Part shown: piece after piece, positions 15,445-22,659 of the stretch | Position numbering within the stretch: position 1 is the first letter of the stretch | How the letters are laid out: every line of letters begins with the position of its first letter | Notes under the pieces: generated by a model | Seen by the model: the letters and a program-made list of their open reading frames with translations, nothing else | Told to the model about the DNA's origin: nothing | Database searches by the model: none | Assembly: GCA_002307235.1 (NCBI GenBank) | Contig: DBTV01000016.1 | Location: 1-39,177, forward strand | Reading direction: 5' to 3' | Length of the DNA: 39,177 bases | Origin: Acidobacteriaceae bacterium UBA1307 | GTDB lineage: Bacteria > Acidobacteriota > Terriglobia > Terriglobales > Acidobacteriaceae | Position numbers and translations under genes: made by a program

Positions 15445-15927
15445 GTGCAAGTTCAAGTGATCTACGCGACCGATAACGGCAACACTCAGAATGCTGCGAC
15501 ACAGATTGCCTCCAAACTTGGAGCGACGGCAACAGATATTGCCTCGGCCAGCAAGTCGGACCTGGAAGGCTTCGATCTTTTGATTCTGGGAACACCGACC
15601 TACGGCTTTGGCGATCTGCAGTCGGACTGGGAGCAGCAGATCAGCCTGCTGAAAGAGGTCGATCTGAAAGGCAAAAAGGTTGCGTTGTTTGGCCTTGGTG
15701 ACCAGGCATCGTATAACGATACCTTTGTGGATGGCATGGGCTTGCTCTACGACGCCGTCACTGAGCTGGGAGCGACCGTCGTCGGTGCCACTTCCACCGA
15801 AGGGTATGACTTTAGCCAGTCTCACGCGGTACGGGATGGCAAGTTCGTGGGCCTCGCGCTCGATGAAGACAATCAGTCGGATGAGACCGAGCAGCGGATC
15901 GACGCCTGGGTTGCGCAGTTGGCCTGA
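15445..15927 (+). CDS. flavodoxin
   Basis: This 160-residue protein is a short-chain-type flavodoxin that carries electrons on FMN. The phosphate-binding loop is TDNGNT (residues 9-14). GTPTYGFGDLQSDWEQ and LGDQASYNDTFVDGMG are the two loops that flank the flavin, and GYDFSQSHAV and LDEDNQSDET are typical of the FldA group. GTG 15445 is chosen because AAAGGAG precedes it by six bases; the ATG at 15441 is out of frame. It follows the sulfatase-maturase pair and could supply electrons to the radical-SAM enzyme, though its own leader with a palindrome suggests separate regulation. Confidence 0.93.
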   Translation: MQVQVIYATDNGNTQNAATQIASKLGATATDIASASKSDLEGFDLLILGTPTYGFGDLQSDWEQQISLLKEVDLKGKKVALFGLGDQASYNDTFVDGMGLLYDAVTELGATVVGATSTEGYDFSQSHAVRDGKFVGLALDEDNQSDETEQRIDAWVAQLA

Positions 15928-15942
15928 TTGCAATGACAACCT

Positions 15943-15982
15943 GCTTGCAGCCAGAGCAAATTTCTTGCTGCAAGCATTTTTT
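15943..15982 (+). terminator. intrinsic terminator after flavodoxin
   Basis: GCTTGCAGC (15943-15951) pairs with GCTGCAAGC (15967-15975), with three more inner pairs after one mismatch, followed by a run of six T at 15977-15982. It overlaps by two bases the stop codon of the convergent minus-strand gene. Confidence 0.85.
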
Positions 15983-16580
15983 ATTTCGCCGGACAATAGT
16001 GCCGGAAGCCGTCCGTGTCGTAGTAGACGGCCTCGGGGTTGGCGGCGCAGAAGAGGTCGCGCACCTGGGGCCAGGCTCTGCGCGCGCTTTCAAGGGCGAG
16101 AATGTCTATGGTCCAGGCGTACTCGGCGGTATGCACGGCATGGATGCCCTGGCGCAGTTTTTCCATAAGAAACCGCGCGTGTTGGGAAATGGTCCAGTCC
16201 TGATAGCATCCACCGCCGCGCCGCTCGAGCATGGGCGGGTTGGGCAGAATGTCTTCGGGTTGCTGCTTGTGGGGACGGAAGCGCGTCTCGCGGGCGGCGT
16301 GTTCCTCAATGGCTTTTTGCAAATAGAGCGCGGCGGCCTCGGCCTCAAAGATGACCTGCTCGGGGGCGAGCGTGGGCTGTGCGGGGTCGGTGGGCAGGGG
16401 CGGCTCGGGCGTGGGTGCCAGTGGTGGCGGGAAGGCGGTCTGATCGGGCTGGCTGGCCACCAGCGACGGTGCGACGATAGGGATCGACGGTGGCACGGCG
16501 GGAGCGATCTGGCGGAGATGCTTCCGCGACTGCCCCGGGGCGAGTGTGCTGGCGAGAAGAAGAAGGCAGATCGCTTTCAT
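15981..16580 (-). CDS. small exported proline-rich protein of unknown function
   Basis: I do not recognise this 199-residue protein. It begins with a likely Sec signal peptide (MKAICLLLLASTLAPGQS), then a proline-rich low-complexity stretch (about 25-75), then a folded-looking C-terminal half with CYQDWT, FLMEKLRQGIHAVHTAEYAW and a Cys-containing end. The start ATG (complement of 16578-16580) has an AGGGA a few bases upstream. It is a single gene on the minus strand, convergent with flavodoxin. It is probably periplasmic. The frame continues far upstream antisense to rimO, but that part is a by-product of GC-rich codons. Confidence 0.65.
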   Translation of the reverse strand: MKAICLLLLASTLAPGQSRKHLRQIAPAVPPSIPIVAPSLVASQPDQTAFPPPLAPTPEPPLPTDPAQPTLAPEQVIFEAEAAALYLQKAIEEHAARETRFRPHKQQPEDILPNPPMLERRGGGCYQDWTISQHARFLMEKLRQGIHAVHTAEYAWTIDILALESARRAWPQVRDLFCAANPEAVYYDTDGFRHYCPAK

Positions 16581-16784
16581 GGCCGTCCCTGTGCTTTCAT
16601 CCTTTGCTTCTGCCGGAACGAGAGCACAGGTGGTGTCCGGGGGCGGGGGGAAGCCGCACGGTGAGGCTATCGGCGGACTGGGTGCGAAGAAAAGAGCAGG
16701 GAAAAACCTTGGTGATTGTGCGCGGACCGGAATGAAACCGGATCGGAGGGCTGCACGGAGTGCGGTGACCGGTAAAATGGAAGA

Positions 16785-18290
16785 GTGAGTGCTACTTCCC
16801 CCAAGAAAAGCCCTTCGGTGGGCTTCGTTTCCCTGGGCTGTCCGAAGAACCTCGTCGATTCCGAGGTAATGATGGGCATGCTCGATGCGGCCGGTGCGCG
16901 TTTGACGACGCGTTCCGAGGAGGCCGAGATTCTGGTTGTCAACACCTGCTCGTTTATCGATACGGCCAAACAGGAATCGATTGACACGATTCTGGAGCTG
17001 GCGCGGTACAAGACCGAGGGCAAGGCCAAAAAGCTGGTGGTCACCGGCTGTCTGGTGGAGCGCTATCGGGACGAGATTCGCAAGAGTATTCCCGAGGTCG
17101 ATGCGGTGGTCGGCACCGGCGAACTGGACTCGATTCTCGAGGCCTGCGGCGTAGAGAAGGCACCGGCCTCGCCCTTCAATATTTTGAGCGGCGACGCGAC
17201 GGCGGTGGTCCAGGCCAGTGTTGAATCGCAGTCGGGCACGCACATGCATGGCCGCGCCGAGGGCGAGGTCCGCGAGAAGCAGGGCCGGTTCAAGCGCGAT
17301 GACTGGGAGGGAGCCGATCACGCGCTGCCGACCTATCTCTACAACGAGACCACACCGCGCCTGCTGGCGACGCCGAAGGCCTCGGCCTACATCAAGATTG
17401 CCGAGGGCTGCGACCATCCATGCACCTTCTGCGTGATTCCGAATCTGCGCGGGCGCTTCCGCTCGCGGCGGCCGGAGAGTGTTTTGGCCGAGGCGCGGCA
17501 ATTGGTGGCGCAAGGCGTGCGCGAGATTACGCTCATTGGTCAGGACACAACCTGCTACGGCGAGGATCTCGGCATCAAGGACGGCCTTGCGATGCTGTTG
17601 GATCAGTTGGCGCAGATTGAGGATTTGCGCTGGCTGCGCTTCCTCTACGCCTATCCGAATCGCGTCACGACGAAGCTGCTTGAGACCATCGCCAGGCACG
17701 AGAAGATTGCCAAATATCTCGACGTGCCCTTGCAGCATGCCTCGCCCGCGGTGCTGAAGCGGATGAAGCGCGGCGGCTCGGCCGACATTTTTTTGAGGAT
17801 GATTGCCAAGGCCAGAAAGATCATTCCGAATCTGGTGCTGCGAACCAGCTTTATCGTGGGCTTTCCGGGAGAGACCGTCGACGATGTCGAGGCACTGGAG
17901 GCGTTCATCAAGGAAGCCCGGTTTGATTGGCTCGGTGTCTTCAACTATTCGGACGAAGAGGGCGCGGGAGCCTTTGCGCTGGATGCAAAGGTGCCGAAGC
18001 GGTCCATCGAGGCGCGCCGCAAGCGGGTGATGAAGCTGCAGCAGAAGATCTCGAAGGCTGCGAAACAGCAATGGGTGGGCCGCAAGGTCACCTTGCTGGT
18101 GGAAGGGCCGAGCGAGGAGACCGAGCTGTTGTGGGAGGCCCGGACGCTTTTCCACGCGCCAGAGATCGACGGCAAGGTCTACATCAACGACTTTGGCGAG
18201 CATGAGGCGCTTGAGGTGGGCCGGTTCTACGAGGCCGAGATCACCGAGGCGCACGAGTACGACGTGGTGGCGAGAATCATCGAGGAGTAA
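16785..18290 (+). CDS. rimO: ribosomal protein S12 methylthiotransferase RimO
   Basis: RimO adds a methylthio group to an aspartate of ribosomal protein S12. The N-terminal cluster-binding domain starts at FVSLGCPKNLVDSE (Cys19) and includes VVNTCSFID and VTGCLVERY. The radical-SAM cysteines are Cys209, Cys213 and Cys216 (CDHPCTFC), followed by LRGRFRSR. A C-terminal TRAM domain ends the protein. SLGCPKNLVDSE separates RimO from MiaB. At 501 residues it is longer than typical RimO, mainly through an insert at about 140-190 between the two cluster domains. The start is GTG 16785. It leads a same-strand run with yacG, pgpA and further genes. Confidence 0.94.
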   Translation: MSATSPKKSPSVGFVSLGCPKNLVDSEVMMGMLDAAGARLTTRSEEAEILVVNTCSFIDTAKQESIDTILELARYKTEGKAKKLVVTGCLVERYRDEIRKSIPEVDAVVGTGELDSILEACGVEKAPASPFNILSGDATAVVQASVESQSGTHMHGRAEGEVREKQGRFKRDDWEGADHALPTYLYNETTPRLLATPKASAYIKIAEGCDHPCTFCVIPNLRGRFRSRRPESVLAEARQLVAQGVREITLIGQDTTCYGEDLGIKDGLAMLLDQLAQIEDLRWLRFLYAYPNRVTTKLLETIARHEKIAKYLDVPLQHASPAVLKRMKRGGSADIFLRMIAKARKIIPNLVLRTSFIVGFPGETVDDVEALEAFIKEARFDWLGVFNYSDEEGAGAFALDAKVPKRSIEARRKRVMKLQQKISKAAKQQWVGRKVTLLVEGPSEETELLWEARTLFHAPEIDGKVYINDFGEHEALEVGRFYEAEITEAHEYDVVARIIEE

Positions 18291-18296
18291 AACAGA

Positions 18297-18371
18297 AACA
18301 GCGAACAGTTTCAGTGAGCAGTCTGGAGTGTCTACAGTGCATCATGAAGACGATCTTGGCTGTTCACTGTT
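18297..18371. repeat. inverted CAGTGAACAG-type intergenic repeat
   Basis: AACAGCGAACAG (18297-18308) faces CTGTTCACTGTT (18360-18371) with one mismatch, and related CAGTGAGCAG and GACTGATCAC pieces lie within and after. It fills the gap between rimO and yacG. A similar flavour of sequence occurs near 37870-37890. It looks like a degenerate dispersed intergenic repeat. Confidence 0.4.
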
Positions 18372-18408
18372 TGACTGATCACCTGTTACTGTTCACCTGG
18401 GACGAATC

Positions 18409-18633
18409 ATGGCGACGAAGAAAAAAGCAAAGGTATTGCATTGTCCGACCTGCGGGATGCTGGTGCAGATGACGGACGAGGATTTCCCCTTCTGTTCGGA
18501 CCGCTGCCGGAAGATCGATCTCGGCAAGTGGGCTTCGGGTGTTTACAAAATCAGCTCGCCGGTGCTCGACCCGGAGGTGCTGGAAGATCTTGGCGGCACA
18601 ACGGCTTACAAAGGGAACGACGATGAACGATAA
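18409..18633 (+). CDS. yacG: YacG-type zinc-binding DNA gyrase inhibitor
   Basis: This 74-residue protein has the YacG pattern: a four-cysteine zinc site (CPTC at about 14-17 and CSDRC at about 29-33) with FPFCSDRCRKIDLGKW, the family's diagnostic stretch. In Escherichia coli YacG binds GyrB and inhibits gyrase. The C-terminal half is longer than the minimal family core and acidic. Its end overlaps the start of pgpA by 11 bases, so the two are probably co-translated. Confidence 0.9.
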   Translation: MATKKKAKVLHCPTCGMLVQMTDEDFPFCSDRCRKIDLGKWASGVYKISSPVLDPEVLEDLGGTTAYKGNDDER

Positions 18634-19120
18634 GGCGAGTTACACGCTGGTCAAGACGCGATGGGCCTTTCTGATCGCGACCTTTTTCGGCGCTGGTTGT
18701 GGCAAACCCGGCCCGGGAACCTGGGGTTCGGTCGGCGCCGTTCTGTGCTGGGCGATGTATGGACTGGCCGTGCATCCATCGGCCTCTGGACTTCTGATCG
18801 CGCTTGGTGTGGGCATCGTGTTGTCGGTGGTGCTCGGCGTGCCGGCGGCGACGGTGGCCGCGCGCGAGGCCGGGGTCGAGGATCCGGGTTTTGTGGTCAT
18901 CGACGAGGTGGCCGGGCAATGGATTGCGCTGCTCGGAATGCCCTTTGATTGGAAGCATGGGGTAATCGCGCTGGTTCTATTTCGACTCTTCGACATCACC
19001 AAGCCCTTTCCGGTCCATCAGTTAGAGAAACTGCCCCGTGGTTGGGGGATTGTTTTCGACGATGTGGCCGCCGGGCTGTATGCTTTGGGTATCGGATCGC
19101 TTTTGCGGCTCTGGATCTAG
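18623..19120 (+). CDS. pgpA: phosphatidylglycerophosphatase A
   Basis: PgpA dephosphorylates phosphatidylglycerol phosphate in the inner membrane to make phosphatidylglycerol. This 165-residue protein has the family marks GCGKPGPGTWGS near the N-terminus and DPGFVVIDEVAGQW in the middle, plus LFRLFDITKPFP and GIVFDDVAAGLYA. Several hydrophobic helices are visible. ATG 18623 follows AAGGGA and overlaps yacG by 11 bases; the in-frame upstream extension is the shifted frame of yacG and is not real. Its TAG stop abuts an inverted-repeat element. Confidence 0.93.
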   Translation: MNDKASYTLVKTRWAFLIATFFGAGCGKPGPGTWGSVGAVLCWAMYGLAVHPSASGLLIALGVGIVLSVVLGVPAATVAAREAGVEDPGFVVIDEVAGQWIALLGMPFDWKHGVIALVLFRLFDITKPFPVHQLEKLPRGWGIVFDDVAAGLYALGIGSLLRLWI

Positions 19121-19183
19121 AGCAAAATCCGAGTCACCGTGCCCTAGTGCATCGCCTCTGGGGACAGCAACACGGATTTTGCT
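19121..19183. repeat. 63-base element bounded by 11-base inverted repeats
   Basis: AGCAAAATCCG (19121-19131) and CGGATTTTGCT (19173-19183) are exact inverted copies around 41 bases. It begins at the base after the TAG stop of pgpA. The element at 37138-37251 has the same layout, beginning with AGCATTTTCCC after the TAG of a gene. The long loop and absent T run argue against an intrinsic terminator. Confidence 0.5.
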
Positions 19184-19205
19184 TGAGGAAGCTCGTGACG
19201 AGGTT

Positions 19206-20249
19206 ATGGTGGAAGACCAAGAAAATGCGGGGGTTGCGATAGCACCACGGATCGACGACCTGCGGCCGGCGGCAGCGATGCCGGGGGCCGCGGTGGAGTT
19301 GTGTGGTGCCGTGCTGGGGCCGGAGCAGGACGGGCCGCCGAAGGTCTTCGTGGATGGATTTGCGGCGGACGTGTTGATGAGCCGCGCGGATCGTCTGGTG
19401 TGTACAACGCCGGAGTCAGCCTCGACGGGGTTGATTGAGGTGCACGGGGTCGGCGGAGTTTCCAACGCCGTGCCGCTGCGGGTGGCGCACAAGCTGGCCG
19501 ACGAGCTGCACCCGGTGACAAACCCGGCGGTGAGCCCAACGGGGCTGGTGTACGCGACGATCTCAGGCCAGCGCGGAAAGATGATGCCGACCTCGATTGT
19601 GCGCATTGGCGCCGGGGGAACGACCGAGCCGTTCGTGAGCGGAATCCTGAACGCGACGGGCCTGGCTTTTTCACCGGAAGGCGAACTCTATGCCAGCTCG
19701 CGCGCCAACGGAACGATCTACCGGATCGACGAGCAGGGCGTGGCTTCGACCTACGTCGAGGGGATGGGTGTGGCGACGGGTCTGGTCTTCGACGCAGACG
19801 GGAACCTGTTCGTGGGCGACCGGTCGGGGACGATCTTCAAGATTAACAACGAGAAACAAATTTTTGTTCATGCAACGCTTGAAGGTTCACCGGTGGCCTA
19901 TCACCTGGCCGTGAATGCCGAGGGCACGTTGTTGGTTTCTGGGCCGACGCTGAACCCGAGTGAGACGATCTGGGCGGTGGCGCCGAATGGCGATGTGCGC
20001 GCCTGGTATCGCGGACTGGGGCGTCCGCAGGGGTTGGCGCTGGCCGAGGATGGCAGCGTGTATGTGGTGGCCTGCCTGCATGGCGAACGCGGGCTGGTGC
20101 GGATAACTCCCGGGGGCAAGGCCGAACTGGCGCTGGCTGGAGCGAATCTGGTGGGCGTGGCCTTTTCGCCGCTGGGCGCGACGATTCTTGCCACGCAGGA
20201 TGCGGTCTACGAGGTCGATCTGGGCGTCGAGGGCCTGCATCTGTTCTAA
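19206..20249 (+). CDS. IPT/TIG plus NHL-repeat beta-propeller protein
   Basis: This protein of about 347 residues starts with an immunoglobulin-like IPT/TIG segment (about 12-95, PRIDDLRPAAAMPGAAVELCG to NAVPLRVA). A six-bladed propeller of NHL/SMP-30 type follows, visible as repeated strands such as GLAFSPEGELYASSRANGTI, GLVFDADGNLFVGDRSGTI and GLALAEDGSVYVVACLHG. No signal peptide is apparent. The start is uncertain: ATG 19206 and GTG 19209 are close, with only a weak GAGG before them. It could bind a ligand or partner protein or have a gluconolactonase-like activity; metal-binding residues were not established. It follows pgpA on the same strand. Confidence 0.75.
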   Translation: MVEDQENAGVAIAPRIDDLRPAAAMPGAAVELCGAVLGPEQDGPPKVFVDGFAADVLMSRADRLVCTTPESASTGLIEVHGVGGVSNAVPLRVAHKLADELHPVTNPAVSPTGLVYATISGQRGKMMPTSIVRIGAGGTTEPFVSGILNATGLAFSPEGELYASSRANGTIYRIDEQGVASTYVEGMGVATGLVFDADGNLFVGDRSGTIFKINNEKQIFVHATLEGSPVAYHLAVNAEGTLLVSGPTLNPSETIWAVAPNGDVRAWYRGLGRPQGLALAEDGSVYVVACLHGERGLVRITPGGKAELALAGANLVGVAFSPLGATILATQDAVYEVDLGVEGLHLF

Positions 20250-20351
20250 GAGATTTTGGTGAAGGCGCGCGGGGCGCGGAGGCTGGTCCGGGACGATCCG
20301 GGTGAGGATCGCGGCGGGCGGCCCTGCGATTGCGTGTCGGAGGATTGTGCA

Positions 20352-21596
20352 TTGAAAGCAGAGATTATTGCCATTGGTTCGGAGATGCTGACGCCGTTCC
20401 GGCAGGACACGAACTCGCTGTATGTGACCGAAAAGCTGAATACGCTGGGTGTAGTGGTGGCCTTCAAGACGATTGTGGGCGACCGGCGGAAGGATCTGGA
20501 GGGCGCGATTCGCACGGCACTGGGACGGGTGGATGTCCTGGTGATCATGGGCGGACTGGGGCCGACCGAGGATGATCTGACGCGCGAGGCGGTGGGCGAG
20601 GCGCTGGGGCTCGAGTTGCATCGCGAGGATGCGCTGATTGAGGCATTGAAGCAGCGGGCGAAGAGCTGGGCGATGCCCATGCCCGAAAACAATCTGAAGC
20701 AGGCCGATGTGCTGGAAGGCGCGCTGGTGTTGCCGAATCCGAATGGCAGCGCGGTGGGCCAGTGGCTGGATACGACCTATGAGAGCTTTCGCAAGCTGGT
20801 GATGTTGCTGCCCGGACCTCCGCATGAATGCAAGCCGTTGTTCGATGCCGAGTGCCTGCCGCGGCTGAAGCGAGCCTTGCCGAGCTATACGATGGCCAAG
20901 CGAACGCTGCGGGTGGCGATGCTGCCGGAGTCGCAGGCCGACAAACTTCTGGCGCCGATCTATCAGGAGTACGAGGACGTCGAGACGACGATTCTGGCGC
21001 ACTCGGGCGATATCCAACTGACGGTGCAATGCGTGAAGGCCGATGCCGATGAGGCTGGCGAGCGGGTCGATGAGCTGGCGAGCCGGCTTGAGGAGGCGCT
21101 GGGCGACTGGTTGTACTCCTCCGATGGCGAATCGCTCGAGCAGATCGTGCTCTACTATCTTGGTCTGCGGCAGGTGACGCTGGCGACGGCGGAAAGCTGC
21201 ACGGGTGGCATGGTGGCGGCGCGCATTACCGACGTTCCCGGAGCTTCGCGTTCGTTTTTGGGCGGCGCGGTGGTATACACGAATGCGCTGAAGACGGCTT
21301 TTGCCGATGTGCCGGCAGAGTTGATTGCCGCGCACGGTGCGGTTTCCGCCGAGGTGACGAAGGCTCTGGCCGAGGGGATTCGCAAGCGGACCGGCGCAAC
21401 GCTCGGGCTGGCGGTGACGGGCTTTGCCGGGCCGGGAGGCGGAACGGAGACGCAGCCCGTGGGGCTGGTCTACGTGGCGCTGGCCGACGGACAGAAAACG
21501 GAGGTCTTCGACCGGAACTTCCGTGGCGACCGGTTGCGTGTGCGCGAGTGGGCTTCGCAGATGGCGCTGGACCTGGTGCGGCGGCGGCTGATGTAA
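20352..21596 (+). CDS. cinA: CinA-family protein (MoCF domain plus NMN amidohydrolase-like domain)
   Basis: This 414-residue protein has the two-domain CinA layout. The N-terminal MoCF-like domain starts at AEIIAIGSEML and contains MGGLGPTEDDLTREAV, associated with ADP-ribose pyrophosphatase activity in some members. The C-terminal PncC-like domain has TAESCTGGMVAARITDVPGASRSFLGG and VTGFAGPGGGTE, associated with nicotinamide mononucleotide deamidase activity. The start is TTG 20352 with GGAGG eight bases upstream; the in-frame extension back to 20256 looks non-coding. An intrinsic terminator follows. Confidence 0.94.
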   Translation: MKAEIIAIGSEMLTPFRQDTNSLYVTEKLNTLGVVVAFKTIVGDRRKDLEGAIRTALGRVDVLVIMGGLGPTEDDLTREAVGEALGLELHREDALIEALKQRAKSWAMPMPENNLKQADVLEGALVLPNPNGSAVGQWLDTTYESFRKLVMLLPGPPHECKPLFDAECLPRLKRALPSYTMAKRTLRVAMLPESQADKLLAPIYQEYEDVETTILAHSGDIQLTVQCVKADADEAGERVDELASRLEEALGDWLYSSDGESLEQIVLYYLGLRQVTLATAESCTGGMVAARITDVPGASRSFLGGAVVYTNALKTAFADVPAELIAAHGAVSAEVTKALAEGIRKRTGATLGLAVTGFAGPGGGTETQPVGLVYVALADGQKTEVFDRNFRGDRLRVREWASQMALDLVRRRLM

Positions 21597-21625
21597 GTTT
21601 TCTTCGATTGTTGTCGAGAGAAAAA

Positions 21626-21665
21626 CCTCCTGGAGAAAAATCTTCAGGAGGCTTTTTCTTTCTAC
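21626..21665 (+). terminator. intrinsic terminator after cinA
   Basis: An 11-base-pair stem (CCTCCTGGAGA pairing with TCTTCAGGAGG, one G-U) encloses an AAAA loop and is followed by a T-rich run (21653-21661). It is preceded by five A. It closes the rimO-to-cinA run. Confidence 0.9.
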
Positions 21666-21677
21666 AGGGGTTTGTCC

Positions 21678-21880
21678 TATACTAAGTCCTCTCCACCGGA
21701 TCTTCTGGCCGGGAGGTTGATTCGGCCTCCGGGGGGTGAGGGGAGGATGCGCATTGGCTGGCGCATCCTGAGACTGGCCACTGGCGGTTGCACGATGAGG
21801 CCGCGAGACCAGGGGTAGATCAAAAAAATCCTGCCCGATCAGGAGCACGAAGGGCGGGAACCAAGAAGCGGAGGCTGACC
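21678..21880 (+). promoter_or_regulatory. structured leader of hpf
   Basis: TATACT at 21678-21683 is a plausible -10 element without a clear -35. The following 197 bases contain a perfect stem AGGATGCGC with GCGCATCCT (21744-21752 and 21761-21769, 8-base loop), a GGAGG/CCTCC pairing at about 21712-21730 and TCCTG/CAGGA at about 21829-21844. It ends with the GGAGG ribosome site of hpf. I do not recognise a known riboswitch. Confidence 0.45.
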
Positions 21881-22498
21881 ATGGATGTGGAGTTTACCGC
21901 CAGACAGGGAAAGATCACCAAGGCGCTGCGCACACAGGCCGAAGAGGGGCTGGAAAAGATTGGTGTGCTGCTCGGCAAAACGGCACATGCCAGCGTGATC
22001 TTCAGTATGCAACGGCATCTGCAGATCGTCGAATTGACGGTGCAGGCGCGCTCACAGAAGATTGCGGCCGAGGGCAAGGCGACGACGCAGGCCTCGGCGC
22101 TGCGCGAGGCCATTGAGCACGCCGAGAATCAGGCGCGGCGCACGCGGGACCGGAAGATGGAGCGCAAACGGTTGCCGAAGGAGGACAAGGTTGTGACCGA
22201 TCCTCCTGTGGCGCGGGCAAAGAAACGCACCGCCGAGAGTGCGGCGGCCAAGGCAACCAAGTCGAAGGCGCGCGCCTCGATTGCCGTGCACTCGTTCCCG
22301 GCGCAGACAAAGGTGGTTGAGCCGCATATCGTCGAGAGCAGTGAGGCGGTGGCGCTGCGGCCGTTGACGATTGAAGAGGCGGTGAAAGAGGCCGAGTTCC
22401 GTGATCGGGATCTGCTGATCTTCCAGTCCCCGAGTGGCGATCACTACGTGCTGCATCGTCGGCGGGATGGACAGATGGAACTGGTGGAACTGCCGTAG
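21881..22498 (+). CDS. hpf: long-form ribosome hibernation promoting factor
   Basis: HPF binds the 30S decoding region in slow growth and, in its long form, joins two ribosomes into 100S dimers. The N-terminal S30AE domain covers about 1-105 (MDVEFTARQGKITKALR, ASVIFSMQRHLQIVELTV). A lysine- and alanine-rich linker (about 105-150) leads to the C-terminal dimerisation domain, LRPLTIEEAVKEAEFRDRDLLIFQ to HRRRDGQMELVELP. At 205 residues it fits the long form. ATG 21881 is chosen for the GGAGG seven bases upstream and the immediate family start. It has its own terminator downstream. Confidence 0.92.
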   Translation: MDVEFTARQGKITKALRTQAEEGLEKIGVLLGKTAHASVIFSMQRHLQIVELTVQARSQKIAAEGKATTQASALREAIEHAENQARRTRDRKMERKRLPKEDKVVTDPPVARAKKRTAESAAAKATKSKARASIAVHSFPAQTKVVEPHIVESSEAVALRPLTIEEAVKEAEFRDRDLLIFQSPSGDHYVLHRRRDGQMELVELP

Positions 22499-22522
22499 CA
22501 GCTTTGATGCATGCGAGCAGAT

Positions 22523-22559
22523 TCGGGGAGTGGAGCGATCCATTCCCCGGTTTGTTTTT
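22523..22559 (+). terminator. intrinsic terminator after hpf
   Basis: CGGGGAGTGGA (22524-22534) pairs with TCCATTCCCCG (22539-22549, one G-U) around a GCGA tetraloop, followed by TTTGTTTTT at 22551-22559. Confidence 0.88.
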
Positions 22560-22659
22560 AGCGGCAAGAGGCCGAGAAAGTTATCATTTTGGTGGCAAGG
22601 GTGCGGGTTGGTCGCTAGGATTTGATGGGATGCGGTTTGAGCGAAGGAGCGCGCGTTAA

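Noticed and set aside
15981..18254. A 757-codon open frame on the minus strand covering rimO antisense
   Set aside because: Only the part up to 16580 starts with a signal peptide and a ribosome site. The rest mirrors rimO, whose protein motifs are unmistakable, and is open because of GC-rich codon use.
18297..18371. Possible CRISPR-like or regulatory array between rimO and yacG
   Set aside because: The CAGTGA/AACAG pieces are irregular, with no fixed spacer length. They fit a degenerate intergenic repeat.
19887..21848. A 653-codon minus-strand frame antisense to cinA and the NHL protein
   Set aside because: CinA has clear family motifs on the plus strand; the antisense translation is low-complexity and Arg/Gln/His-rich.
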